From positions 1,364,001-1,428,000 of the forward strand of contig NZ_CP010310.2 of NCBI RefSeq assembly GCF_000815105.2: a stretch of 64,000 bases of DNA, in the 5' to 3' direction. The notes under the pieces were generated by a model. That model was given only the letters and a program-made list of their open reading frames with translations. It was not told the DNA's origin and ran no database searches. Source of the stretch: Pandoraea pulmonicola (lineage in GTDB: Bacteria; Pseudomonadota; Gammaproteobacteria; Burkholderiales; Burkholderiaceae). Position numbers and translations under genes: made by a program. The number at the start of each line of letters is the position of its first letter. Positions within the stretch are counted from its first letter, which is position 1. Below are positions 17,957 to 26,642 of the stretch, piece after piece.

Positions 17957-18501
17957 TCAGATCATCAGCGGCCGGTCGGTCAAGGCATTGTCCGGCGCGG
18001 CGCCGGCGTGAGCCGGCAGGGATTCGCGCGCAATGCCGCGCAGGGTGTCGAGGGCCTCGAGCACGCTCTCGACATATCGTTCGTCACGGAAACCGGCGCT
18101 CATCTGCGCGACGACGGTGTCCCACTTGCGGGGGGCACCAGCGCATTGACGCCCTTGTCGGCGATCAGCTCGATATCGTGGTCGGCGATGTTGATATACA
18201 GCAGTATGCCCGTGCGCTCGCCGGTGTGCGCGACGCCGAGCTGGCGGAACAGGTGGACGGCGCGCTGGCGGCAGGTGTGCCCGTGCCAGACGGCCGCAAG
18301 CGGCATGGCGGCTTCAATCACCAGACGGATCTCGCAGCGGTGCTCGCTTTCCGACGCGCGGATGGCCGCTTCGAGCGCATCGAGCGCCTTGTCGGGGAAG
18401 AGCCAGCGGGCGTGGGCGCGCCACGTGCCGAAATGGCGTAGCCAGCGCGAGACGTCGTGCGGCCTGTGCTGCATCGTGATTTCCTCGTGTGCCATCGCCA
18501 T
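17957..18501 (-). pseudogene. Second TPM-domain protein, frameshifted in a C-run
   Basis: The start at 18501 overlaps the preceding TPM gene's stop (TGATG). The protein reads MAMAHEEITMQHRPHD, a TPM-like domain (EAAIRASESEHRCEIRLVIEAA, then GILLYINIADHDIELIADKGVNALVPP), and then enters a wrong frame and stops near 18100. On the +1 reading after the six-G run (plus strand 18130-18135) the family C-terminus continues as KWDTVVAQMSAGFRDERYVE and ends at 17957 with DRPLMI. One missing C in the message would explain the break. It may be a true mutation, a slippage-prone tract, or a sequencing error. If repaired, the protein has about 181 residues. Its partner is the TPM protein upstream. Confidence 0.8.
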
Positions 18502-19457
18502 CACCAGTTCCCCGACGAGCCGCCGCCGTCGAAGCCGCCACCACCACCGCCGCCGAAGCCTCCACTGCCGCCACCACCACCGAAGCCGCCGTCGCCACCG
18601 CCGCGTCCCCAGCCGCCGAAGCCACCGAGGCCGCCGCCCAGTCCCGCTCCGAAGCCGCCTGCACCGATGCGTCCGCGCTGACCGGTGAGTACGCGCGAGC
18701 GCGGGTCGTTCGGTTCCCCGCCGGGCAGTCCGGGGCCGCGGAAGTGCCGACGGCTTTCCATGAGCACCACCATGGCGATGATGAAGACGATGAAGAGCAA
18801 CGGCAGGAAGTCGGACAGATCGGAGTGCGGTGCGCGCGTCGACGGCAGGTTCGGCGCCGGCAGCGCTTCGTTGTTCATTGCCGCTTCCACGGCCGCCACC
18901 CCGGCGGCGAGGCCGCCGAAGAAGTCGCCGCTGCGGAAGTACGGCGCCATCACGTCGCGCAGGATGCGGCCGGCGATCGCGTCGGTGAGCGAGCCTTGCA
19001 CGCCACGCCCGACCTCGATGCGCATCTTGCGCAGGTCGTTCGGATTGTGCTTCGCGATGAGCATGATGACGCCATCGTCCACGCCCTTGCGTCCAGCCTT
19101 CCACACGTCGGCCACGCGGATGCTGTATTGGTCGATGGTCTCGGGCGCCGTCGTCGGCACCATCAGGATGAAGATCTGACTGCCGCGCTGCTGCTCGTAC
19201 TGCGCCAGTTGAGTCTCGAGCGCGTTGCGCTGCTCGGGCGTGAGCGTGCCGGTCAGATCGGTGACGCGAGCGGTGAGGGCGGGCACGGCCACCAGTTCCT
19301 CGGCGCCGGCAGGCAGCGCCAGCCAGCACAGGCCCGCCAGCAGCAGGGCGTAGAACGCCCAAAGCGGTGCTCGCAGCGGTGCCCACGGTGGCACTTTGGG
19401 CGCGAGCCGCGAGCGTGACGTCGGCAACGATGGCGAGGACAGTGGAACGGCGGCCAT
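18501..19457 (-). CDS. TPM-domain membrane protein with Gly-rich tail (YgcG family)
   Basis: A 318-residue protein. An N-terminal hydrophobic segment (PLWAFYALLLAGLCWLALPAGAEE) is a signal peptide or anchor. The TPM domain follows (VTDLTGTLTPEQRNALETQLAQYEQQRGSQIFILMVP through FRSGDFFGGLAAGVAAV). A second membrane helix is FLPLLFIVFIIAMVVLM. The tail is extremely Gly-rich and ends in DGGGSSGNW, the usual ending in this family. It sits between lemA and a second TPM gene; LemA plus TPM pairs recur in bacteria, but their shared role (envelope-related) is not established. It starts 10 nt after the lemA stop. Confidence 0.87.
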   Translation of the reverse strand: MAAVPLSSPSLPTSRSRLAPKVPPWAPLRAPLWAFYALLLAGLCWLALPAGAEELVAVPALTARVTDLTGTLTPEQRNALETQLAQYEQQRGSQIFILMVPTTAPETIDQYSIRVADVWKAGRKGVDDGVIMLIAKHNPNDLRKMRIEVGRGVQGSLTDAIAGRILRDVMAPYFRSGDFFGGLAAGVAAVEAAMNNEALPAPNLPSTRAPHSDLSDFLPLLFIVFIIAMVVLMESRRHFRGPGLPGGEPNDPRSRVLTGQRGRIGAGGFGAGLGGGLGGFGGWGRGGGDGGFGGGGGSGGFGGGGGGGFDGGGSSGNW

Positions 19458-19467
19458 GGCGCGATCC

Positions 19468-20082
19468 TCAGAACTTGACCGCCGGCGCCGTCGAGATGGC
19501 CTTCTCGTTCTCGACCGTGAAATTCGGCTTCGGCCCGTAGCCGAACATCTTGGCGGTCAGGTTGTTCGGAAACTGACGCACGTACACGTTGTAATCCTGC
19601 ACCGACTGGATGAAGCGATTGCGCGCCACCGTGATGCGGTTTTCCGTGCCTTCGAGTTGCGATTGCAGGTCCCGGAACAGACCGTCGGCCTTCAGGTTCG
19701 GGTAGTTCTCCGACACGGCCATCAGGCGCGAGAGCGCGCCCGAGAGTTCGCCCTGGGCTTGCTGGAATTTCTTGAACGCCTTGGGATCGTTGAGCGTTTC
19801 CGGCGTCACCGTGATGCTCGTCGCCTTGGCGCGGGCGTTGATCACGTCGGTGAGCGTCGTCTGCTCATGCGAGGCGTAGCCCTTGACGGTGTTCACCAGG
19901 TTCGGCACCAGATCCGCGCGGCGCTGATACTGGTTGACGACTTCGCTCCATGCGGCCTTGACGGCTTCGTCCTTGACCTGGATTTCGTTGTACCCGCACG
20001 CGGAGAGCAGCGACGCGAGAAGTCCCGTGGCCAGCCAGCGCAGGATGGACTGACGCAGGCGGGTCGGCAGCAGCATTTGCAT
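19468..20082 (-). CDS. lemA: LemA-family lipoprotein
   Basis: A 204-residue LemA protein. The N-terminus has a lipobox-like LSAC after the hydrophobic WLATGLLASLLSAC, so it is probably lipid-anchored. The LemA core follows: AWSEVVNQYQRRADLVPNLVNTVKGYASHE, ARAKATSI, AQGELSGALSRLMAVSENYPNLKA, and ENRITVARNRFIQSVQDYNVYVRQFP. The fold is a long antiparallel helical bundle. It lies between hemL (73 nt upstream) and the TPM genes. Molecular function is unknown across the family. Confidence 0.93.
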   Translation of the reverse strand: MQMLLPTRLRQSILRWLATGLLASLLSACGYNEIQVKDEAVKAAWSEVVNQYQRRADLVPNLVNTVKGYASHEQTTLTDVINARAKATSITVTPETLNDPKAFKKFQQAQGELSGALSRLMAVSENYPNLKADGLFRDLQSQLEGTENRITVARNRFIQSVQDYNVYVRQFPNNLTAKMFGYGPKPNFTVENEKAISTAPAVKF

Positions 20083-20155
20083 GATGAGTTTCCTTGTTAT
20101 GGTCGAACGAAATTACCGGTAGCGTGAACGAGAGTCCGCCGTGCGTGCGTGTCGC

Positions 20156-21460
20156 TCATGCGAGCGTCCGGAAGGCGTCGCGCGCGGCTTCGAGGGTCGC
20201 GTCGAGGACCGTGTCGTCGTGCGTCGCCGAAACGAAGCCCGCTTCGAACGCGCTCGGCGCGAGGTAGACGCCGCGATCGAGCATCGCATGGAAAAACTTG
20301 TTGAAACGCGCCACGTCGGCGGTAGTGACTTCGGCGAAGCTCTGCGGCACGTTGGCACGGAAGTACAGGCCGAACATGCCGCCGACGCTGTCGCCCGAGA
20401 ACGGCACGCCCGCGGCTTGTGCCGCTTCGACGAGCCCCGTCACGAGCTTCGAGGTGCGTCTGGCCAGTTCCTCGTAGAAGCCGGGCGCCTGGATCAGCTT
20501 GAGCGTCGCGAGGCCCGCGGCGACCGCGAGCGGGTTGCCCGAGAGCGTACCGGCCTGGTAGACGCCGCCCAGCGGCGCGAGATGCGACATGATGTCGCGG
20601 CGTCCGCCGAAGGCCGCCGCGGGCATGCCGCCGCCGATGACCTTGCCCAGACACGTGAGGTCGGCCGTAATGCCGTAGAGCGCTTGCGCGCCGCCCAGCC
20701 CCACGCGGAAACCGCACATGACTTCGTCGAAGATCAGCACGGCGCCGTGGGCCGTGCACAGTTCGCGCAGCGTCTGCAGGAAGTTGCGCGAGCCGCGCAC
20801 GAGATTCATGTTGCCGGCCACCGGCTCGACGATCACGGCTGCGATTTCGCCGCCCTGGCCGGCAAAGAGCTCACGGAGCTGGTCGACGTTGTTGTACTCG
20901 AGCACGAGCGTGTCGCGCGTGACTTCGGGGGGCACGCCGGCCGAAGACGGTGCGTTGCGCGTGGAGTCGGCGAAGGTCAGCAGGCCCGAGCCCGCCTTGA
21001 CGAGCAGGCTGTCGGCGTGGCCGTGATAGCAGCCCTCGAACTTCACGATCTTGTTGCGACCGGTGAAGCCGCGTGCGAGACGCAGCGCGCTCATCGTCGC
21101 CTCGGTGCCGGACGACACCAGGCGCACCTGCTCGATGGACGGCACCAGGCGGCAGATCTCCTCGGCCATCACGACCTCGGCTTCGGTGGGCGCGCCGAAG
21201 CTGAAGCCTTGCGACATGGCGCGCTGCACGGCGGCCACGACCTCCGGATGGAGATGGCCGACGATCATCGGGCCCCACGAGCCGATGTAGTCGATGTAGC
21301 GCGTGCCTTCGGCGTCCCACATGTAGGGGCCCTGCGCGCGGGCGATGAAGCGCGGCGTGCCGCCGACCGAGCGGAAAGCGCGCACGGGCGAGTTGACGCC
21401 GCCGGGAATGGTCTGTTGAGCACGCTCGAAGAGCGCGGCGTTCGTGGTGTGTTCGGACAT
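20156..21460 (-). CDS. hemL: Glutamate-1-semialdehyde 2,1-aminomutase
   Basis: A 434-residue PLP enzyme converting glutamate-1-semialdehyde to 5-aminolevulinate in the C5 heme pathway. It begins [29 protein letters not shown], and shows the [19 protein letters not shown]-phosphate loop, the [14 protein letters not shown] aspartate, and the Schiff-base lysine in [16 protein letters not shown]. Length and motifs match HemL exactly. It is the first gene of the minus-strand run hemL-lemA-TPM-TPM-ribD and is divergent from rnk across 287 nt. Confidence 0.97.
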   Translation of the reverse strand: MSEHTTNAALFERAQQTIPGGVNSPVRAFRSVGGTPRFIARAQGPYMWDAEGTRYIDYIGSWGPMIVGHLHPEVVAAVQRAMSQGFSFGAPTEAEVVMAEEICRLVPSIEQVRLVSSGTEATMSALRLARGFTGRNKIVKFEGCYHGHADSLLVKAGSGLLTFADSTRNAPSSAGVPPEVTRDTLVLEYNNVDQLRELFAGQGGEIAAVIVEPVAGNMNLVRGSRNFLQTLRELCTAHGAVLIFDEVMCGFRVGLGGAQALYGITADLTCLGKVIGGGMPAAAFGGRRDIMSHLAPLGGVYQAGTLSGNPLAVAAGLATLKLIQAPGFYEELARRTSKLVTGLVEAAQAAGVPFSGDSVGGMFGLYFRANVPQSFAEVTTADVARFNKFFHAMLDRGVYLAPSAFEAGFVSATHDDTVLDATLEAARDAFRTLA

Positions 21461-21747
21461 GACGTCTGCTTACCTGGTAAAGCCGGCACGGGCCGCGTCC
21501 ACAACGCGGGCGAGGCTCGCCGCGGCGTCGTGCAGCGCGTTGCCGGCACGGGAGAATGTGAAGGTTGCGTCTGGTCGCCTGACGGGGTGCGGTGCAGCAA
21601 AAATCGATGCCAATGCTGGCCCGGCGGGCGATCTCGAATGCGTCGATTCTAGCGGATGCGCGCGGGGTCCGGGACTTCTCGCGGTGCGGGGCTTCTGTTA
21701 GATTGAAGGCAATTCACTCAACGTCAAGGAAAAACAGGCCCATCGAC

Positions 21748-22173
21748 ATGTCCACCGTCAACTCGCAACGTCCCTCGATCACTGTCTCGACTCTCGACCT
21801 CGATCGCCTGGAAGCGCTCATGGCGCAGGCGCCGCGCGCGGCATTGCCGTATGTGGAGGCACTCGAAACAGAGCTCGCCCGGGCGAGTGTCGTCGACCCC
21901 GAGCAGATGCCGGCCGACGTCGCCACGATGAATTCGGTGGTGCGCTATCGCGATCTTGCCACGCAGCAGGAGCATCGCGTCACGCTCGTGTATCCGCAGC
22001 ATCTCGCGGGCGCGGAGAATGGTATTTCGGTGCTCGCCCCGGTGGGCAGCGCGCTGCTCGGCCTGCGCGTGGGCCAGTCGATTCACTGGCAGGTGCCGGG
22101 CGGCCGTCTGATCGAGCTCGAACTGCTCGGCATCGACTACCAGCCCGAAGCCGCTGGCGAATACCACCGCTGA
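21748..22173 (+). CDS. rnk: Rnk-type nucleoside diphosphate kinase regulator (GreA/GreB C-terminal fold)
   Basis: A 141-residue Rnk-like protein. The N-terminal coiled-coil is short (LDRLEALMAQ), as in Rnk rather than GreA. The C-terminal FKBP-like domain includes VRYRDLATQQEHRVTLVYPQ and SVLAPVGSALLGLRVGQSIHWQVPGG. Rnk binds RNA polymerase near the secondary channel. The ATG at 21748 is the only sensible start. Its SD-like AAGGA lies about 18 nt upstream, rather far, so initiation may be modest. The gene stands alone, divergent from hemL. Confidence 0.9.
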   Translation: MSTVNSQRPSITVSTLDLDRLEALMAQAPRAALPYVEALETELARASVVDPEQMPADVATMNSVVRYRDLATQQEHRVTLVYPQHLAGAENGISVLAPVGSALLGLRVGQSIHWQVPGGRLIELELLGIDYQPEAAGEYHR

Positions 22174-22193
22174 TTTCCCTCCTGGCAACACCA

Positions 22194-22224
22194 TTGGGAG
22201 ATTCGGATCTCCCGAGTCTCCCAA
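22194..22224 (+). terminator. Hairpin downstream of rnk
   Basis: GGGAGAT-TCGG-ATCTCCC (22196-22213) is a perfect 7-bp stem; TTGGGAG with CTCCCAA (22194-22224) is an alternative pairing. There is no T-run, so termination strength is uncertain. Confidence 0.5.
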
Positions 22225-22366
22225 CCCCCGCCCCCTCCCGCAGTTCCGCGATACCTTCCCGCAGTTCTTCAGCAGATTCCTGGTAGTTCTTCAGCAGGCC
22301 CCGGAAGACCGAGAGCCGTTCAGCCTTCAGTCACCGTTTGTGCTGGATGCGCCGGAGTGCTTCGAA

Positions 22367-22969
22367 TCAGCGACGCAGCCAGCCGCGCGCGATCGGCCAC
22401 GCGAGCAGACGGCGGTAAATGCCTTCGAGCACGGCCGCGGCAATGCGGCTCGTCTCGCGGGCGGCGGCCGTGCGCATGACGAGCGCGGCGACGATCGACA
22501 CGCACAGCCCACCGAGCATGTCGACGGGCCAGTGCACGCCGAGATAGACGCGCGCCCAGCATACGGGCAGCGCGCAGATCAGCAGGAGCTTGCCCAGCAG
22601 ACGCGGCGTGCGTGCCACCGTGCCCATCAGCACGAATGCCGACGTGAACATGATCGACGCGTGGTTGCTCGGAAAGGCGCTCGTCGGGGCGTGCGCGAGC
22701 AGGTTCGTGCCGAGGCCGACGACGAACGGGCGAGGCTCGAACCACGCCAGGCCGACGACGAAGTTGACGAGCAGCACCAGCGCCACGCCGAGCAGGCCGT
22801 GCACCGCGCCTTCACGGTCGCGCCCGCCCGCGAGCCACAGCGTGACGAGTCCGACCGGCAGCAGCAGGATCAGGTACTTGGCGAGGAAGACGGCGAGGGC
22901 CAGTTCGCCTTCGCTGACGTTGGGCGAGGCGTTGATGGCCAGAAAGACGGCGCGGTTGAGCGATTCCAT
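22367..22969 (-). CDS. PAP2-family membrane phosphatase (undecaprenyl-diphosphatase, BcrC-like)
   Basis: A 200-residue integral membrane phosphatase. The start is placed at 22969 (MESLNRAVFLAINASPN), typical of BcrC/YbjG proteins; an upstream in-frame start at 23143 adds 58 residues without family match. Active-site motifs are KYLILLL..., PSNHASIMFTSAF (the phosphatase PSGH-like motif, His), and RVYLGVHWPVDMLGG (catalytic His and Asp). About five hydrophobic helices are present. It likely dephosphorylates undecaprenyl diphosphate at the outer face of the inner membrane. The tail LLAWPIARGWLRR is basic. It is divergent from the mgtA leader. Confidence 0.85.
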   Translation of the reverse strand: MESLNRAVFLAINASPNVSEGELALAVFLAKYLILLLPVGLVTLWLAGGRDREGAVHGLLGVALVLLVNFVVGLAWFEPRPFVVGLGTNLLAHAPTSAFPSNHASIMFTSAFVLMGTVARTPRLLGKLLLICALPVCWARVYLGVHWPVDMLGGLCVSIVAALVMRTAAARETSRIAAAVLEGIYRRLLAWPIARGWLRR

Positions 22970-23216
22970 GGGGTCCGGTGCGGTGCCGGCCGCAGGCACG
23001 CAATACCGTCCGGCCGCATGCGGCTTCCCATGCAATGCCGGCGTATCGACGGCCGCCGGCAGGCGGTTGATGACGAAAACGTGACAGATTCTGACTGAGT
23101 CGCCGCGCGCTGCAAAGTTGCAGTTGTCATCATTTTGTAACACGTTGAATTGTCACTTTTCTTTCGACGCACTCGGAGGTAGAATCGCGCCGTCATAGCT
23201 CTCAGGAGATCCTTCC

Positions 23217-23279
23217 GTGGACAGTTGTTCTAGTGGTAGTTGCCGGTCGACGCAGGTCGACACCACCACCGCGAGTTAG
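23217..23279 (+). CDS. Candidate 20-residue leader peptide of mgtA
   Basis: GTG start at 23217 preceded by AGGAG (23204-23208) with an ideal 8-nt gap. The peptide begins MDSCSSGSCR and ends QVDTTTAS before TAG. It has two Cys spaced by five residues, and three consecutive Thr codons near the stop. It opens about 25 nt after the predicted transcription start and is followed by GC-rich sequence able to fold. By analogy with MgtL of Salmonella it could couple translation to transcription of the Mg2+ ATPase gene, although the peptide is not Pro-rich. No family match is known to me. Confidence 0.5.
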   Translation: MDSCSSGSCRSTQVDTTTAS

Positions 23280-23618
23280 TCCCCGGGATTTCCCCGCCGC
23301 TGACTCGCATAGCCGGGTTGGCGCGCACCTCTGATGTCCGTCTCGATTCGCAGTTCCTTTTGGCCCTCGTGCGCACCGTGCACGACGACGGGCTGGGCCG
23401 AATCGTAGGCGACCATCGTTCGTAGCACGCTCCCTAACCAATTTTAAGTCTGCCGTACGGGCGATTCCGTCGTGCGCGTGCGTTCGCTGTCGGGCCCTTT
23501 GGCCTAGGTTGGCTCCGGTTGGCTCCGGCTGGCGCCGGTTCGTCGATCCGGGGACGGCCGATGACCGCGTACGCATGGCCTGCGCCGGGCGCGATGCCGT
23601 GCGGCTGGGAGATTCATC

Positions 23619-23828
23619 GTGTTCCGCTATTCCATGACCCTGCGCGGAGGCAATCCGCAAGCCCTTATGCTGCCGGCCGAGTGCCTGCACCACTATCACG
23701 TCGACGTGCAAGCCGATGCTGGCGCCGACCGTGATCCTGGCCCCGGCAACGTCGGCCGCCTCGGTCGTATCGGCCAGTGGCTGCGCTCGCTGAGGTCGCA
23801 GGTCCGCCGCACGAAGACGGTCGGCTGA
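23619..23828 (+). CDS. Small protein of unknown function upstream of mgtA
   Basis: A possible 69-residue protein with GTG start and GGGAG (23607-23611) 7 nt upstream. It begins MFRYSMTLRGGNPQAL, contains a His-rich patch (LHHYHVDVQAD) and ends in a basic segment (LRSLRSQVRRTKTVG). The stop is 57 nt before the mgtA start. I recognise no domain. Placement between the leader peptide and mgtA suggests a role in regulation or a small partner protein, but it could also be a chance frame in GC-rich DNA. Confidence 0.4.
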   Translation: MFRYSMTLRGGNPQALMLPAECLHHYHVDVQADAGADRDPGPGNVGRLGRIGQWLRSLRSQVRRTKTVG

Positions 23829-23885
23829 CGCCGTTTCATAACGTTCGCGGGGGCGGCCGACGCGTCGCCCCCCGGCATACTCAGG

Positions 23886-26642
23886 ATGTATCCAATGCAA
23901 CAAGCTTTCACTCTCAGCGAGCGTTTCATTGCCTTGCTGGGCGCACGCCTTGGCTTGCGCTTTTTCCGCCGCCGCGACATGCTCGAAACCCTCGATGCAC
24001 CGAGCGCCGGCCACGAGGCACCACCCGGTCTGCTCGACGCCGCGCGCGAGACCGGTCAGGATCTGCTCGCGCGTCTGGGCACGACCCGCCAGGGGCTGCT
24101 CGACGACGAAGCTGCGAGTGTGCGCGCGCGCGTCGGAGCCAACGAAGTCGAGCACGAGAAGCCGCTGCCGTGGTGGCGCCACCTGTTCCACTGCTATCGC
24201 AATCCGTTCAACCTGCTGCTCTCGGCGCTGGCCGCCGTGTCGTATGCGACCGACGACACCGAGGGAACGATCATCATCTCGGCGATGGTGATCATTTCCA
24301 CGGTGTTGCGGTTCGTGCAGGAGGCGCGCTCGAACAAGGCGGCGGAAAAGCTCAAGGCGATGGTGAGCACCACCGCCACGGTGCTGCGCCGCGAAGCGCG
24401 GGGCGATGGCACGACGGCGCCCGACAACGGGCGGCATCCGGGCCGCATGGGCCGCGAGATTCCGCTCGCGGAACTCGTGCCGGGCGACATCGTGCTGCTC
24501 GCGGCAGGCGACATGATCCCGGCGGACGTGCGCATCGTCGCGGCGAAGGACCTGTTCGTCTCGCAATCGGCGCTCACCGGCGAAGCGCTGCCGGTGGAAA
24601 AGTTCGCGCATGCGTGCGAGGTCGACGCCGGCGGCAGCAACCCGCTCACATACGACAACCTCGCGTTCATGGGCACCAACGTGGTGAGCGGCTCGGCCAC
24701 GGCGGTCGTCGTGGCGACGGGCGCGCGCACGTTCTTCGGTTCGCTCGCGCAACGCGTGACGGCGCAGCGTCCGACCGTCACGTCGTTCCAGCAGGGCGTC
24801 AATCGCGTGTCGTGGGTGCTCATCCGCTTCATGCTCGTCATGACGCCGATCGTGCTGCTCATCAATGGCTTCACCAAGCACGACTGGCTCGAGGCGTCGC
24901 TCTTCGCGCTGTCGGTGGCCGTGGGGCTCACGCCCGAAATGCTGCCGATGATCGTGACCGCCACGCTGGCCAAGGGCGCCGTGGTGCTCTCGCGCAAGAA
25001 GGTCATCGTCAAGCGGCTCGACGCGATCCAGAACTTCGGCGCCATGGACGTGCTGTGCACGGACAAGACCGGCACGCTCACGCAGGACCGGATCTGCCTG
25101 GAGCGCCATACCGACGTCTGGGGCCACGCCAGCGAAGACGTGCTCGAGTACGCCTACCTCAACAGCTTCTACCAGACCGGCCTGAAGAACCTGCTCGACG
25201 TGGCGGTGCTCGATCACGGCGAACTGCATCGGCGCCTGGACGTGGTGAACCGCTATCGCAAGATCGACGAGATTCCGTTCGACTTCGAGCGCCGTCGCAT
25301 GTCGGTCGTCGTGAGCGAGAACGGCGAGCATCACGAGCTCATCTGCAAGGGCGCCGTCGAGGAAATGATGGCGGTGTGCGACCGCGTGCAGCACGGCGCG
25401 AACGTCGAGCCGCTCACGCCCGACGTGCTCTCGCGCCTGCGCCGCGTTACCGCCGATCTGAATGCGGAAGGCCTGCGCGTGGTGGCCGTGGCAACGCGTC
25501 ATCTGCCGCCGGTGCGCGAGAGCTACAGCGTTGCGGACGAGAGCGGGCTGGTGCTCGTCGGCTACATCGCGTTCCTCGATCCGCCGAAGGAATCGACGGC
25601 GCCCGCGCTCAAGGCGCTCGCCGCATCCGGTGTCGACGTCAAGGTACTCACTGGCGACAACGACCTCGTGACCGTGAAAGTGTGTCGCGAGGTCGGGCTC
25701 GCGGTGACCGGCTGCGTGCTCGGCGACGCCATCGAGTCGATGAGCGACGCCGAACTCGCCCGCACCGTCGAGCACGCCAACGTGTTCGCGAAGCTCACGC
25801 CGACGCACAAGGAGCGCATCGTGCACATGCTGCGCGCGAACGGCCACGTCGTCGGCTTCATGGGCGACGGCATCAACGACGCGCCAGCGCTGCGGGCCGC
25901 CGACATCGGCATTTCCGTGGATACGGCGGTGGACATCGCGAAGGAAGCGGCCGATCTGATCCTGCTGGAAAAGAGCCTGATGGTGCTGGAGCAGGGCGTG
26001 ATCGAAGGACGCCGCACCTTCGCGAACATGCTCAAGTACATCAAGATGACGGCCAGCTCGAACTTCGGCAATGTCTTCTCGGTGCTGATCGCGAGCGCCT
26101 TCCTGCCGTTCCTGCCGATGCTGCCGCTGCAGTTGCTCACGCAAAACCTGCTGTACGACCTGTCGCAGACGACGATTCCGTTCGACAACGTCGATCCCGA
26201 GCAACTCATGCGCCCGCAGCAGTGGAACCCGGCCGACCTGTCGCGCTTCATGATCTTCTTCGGGCCGATCAGCTCGATTTTCGACGTGCTGACGTTCGTG
26301 GCGATGTGGCATCTGTTCGGTGCGAACAGTGCCGAGCACCAGACGCTGTTCCAGTCCGGCTGGTTTGTCGAGGGCTTGCTTTCCCAAACGCTCATCGTGC
26401 ATCTGATCCGCACGCGCCGCATTCCGTTCGTGCAGAGCCGCGCCGCGTGGCCGCTGCTGCTCATGACTGGCGCGGTGATGCTCATCGGCGTGATGCTGCC
26501 GCTCTCGCCGTTCGCGGAAACGTTCCGGATGCAGGCGCTGCCGCTCGCGTATTTCCCGATGCTCGCCGCGATCCTGCTGGCCTACGCGGTGCTCACGCAG
26601 ATGATGAAGGGCATGTTCGCGCGTCGCTTCGGCTGGCAGTGA
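23886..26642 (+). CDS. mgtA: Magnesium-importing P-type ATPase (P3B, MgtA/MgtB)
   Basis: A 918-residue P3B-type ATPase that imports Mg2+ down to the cytosol. Features in order: a basic N-terminal tail, the actuator motif SQSALTGEALPVEK (TGE loop), the membrane site ALSVAVGLTPEMLPMIVTATLAKGAV, the phosphorylation site DVLCTDKTGTLTQD near residue 393, a nucleotide-binding domain (KGAVEEMM), and the hinge VVGFMGDGINDAPALRAADIGISVDTAVDIAKEAADLILL. Six C-terminal helices follow. The ATG at 23886 directly follows AGG, and a second ATG at 23895 has better spacing, so the true start may be three codons later. The 3' end overlaps the convergent HTH gene by 50 bp. Confidence 0.95.
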   Translation: MYPMQQAFTLSERFIALLGARLGLRFFRRRDMLETLDAPSAGHEAPPGLLDAARETGQDLLARLGTTRQGLLDDEAASVRARVGANEVEHEKPLPWWRHLFHCYRNPFNLLLSALAAVSYATDDTEGTIIISAMVIISTVLRFVQEARSNKAAEKLKAMVSTTATVLRREARGDGTTAPDNGRHPGRMGREIPLAELVPGDIVLLAAGDMIPADVRIVAAKDLFVSQSALTGEALPVEKFAHACEVDAGGSNPLTYDNLAFMGTNVVSGSATAVVVATGARTFFGSLAQRVTAQRPTVTSFQQGVNRVSWVLIRFMLVMTPIVLLINGFTKHDWLEASLFALSVAVGLTPEMLPMIVTATLAKGAVVLSRKKVIVKRLDAIQNFGAMDVLCTDKTGTLTQDRICLERHTDVWGHASEDVLEYAYLNSFYQTGLKNLLDVAVLDHGELHRRLDVVNRYRKIDEIPFDFERRRMSVVVSENGEHHELICKGAVEEMMAVCDRVQHGANVEPLTPDVLSRLRRVTADLNAEGLRVVAVATRHLPPVRESYSVADESGLVLVGYIAFLDPPKESTAPALKALAASGVDVKVLTGDNDLVTVKVCREVGLAVTGCVLGDAIESMSDAELARTVEHANVFAKLTPTHKERIVHMLRANGHVVGFMGDGINDAPALRAADIGISVDTAVDIAKEAADLILLEKSLMVLEQGVIEGRRTFANMLKYIKMTASSNFGNVFSVLIASAFLPFLPMLPLQLLTQNLLYDLSQTTIPFDNVDPEQLMRPQQWNPADLSRFMIFFGPISSIFDVLTFVAMWHLFGANSAEHQTLFQSGWFVEGLLSQTLIVHLIRTRRIPFVQSRAAWPLLLMTGAVMLIGVMLPLSPFAETFRMQALPLAYFPMLAAILLAYAVLTQMMKGMFARRFGWQ

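Larger units (their letters stand above)
23180..23885 (+). promoter_or_regulatory. Long mgtA leader region
   Basis: A TAGAAT -10 candidate (23180-23185) predicts transcription from about 23192, giving a leader of roughly 700 nt before the Mg2+ ATPase gene. It holds a strong 20-codon ORF (23217-23279), a TCGTGC/GCACGA hairpin (23367-23385), a triplicated 10-mer based on GGTTGGCTCC (23507-23536), and a 69-codon ORF (23619-23828). It does not match the M-box layout I know. Control of mgtA by attenuation is inferred from this arrangement. A good -35 was not found. Confidence 0.55.

Noticed and set aside
18502..19386. Minus-strand frame joined upstream to the second TPM protein
   Set aside because: It is antiparallel-frame noise over the first TPM gene; only its last 130 or so codons (from 18501 down) are the real gene.
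23192..23600. M-box (ykoK) Mg2+ riboswitch in the mgtA leader
   Set aside because: The conserved M-box sequence blocks are not present; small leader ORFs explain the region better.
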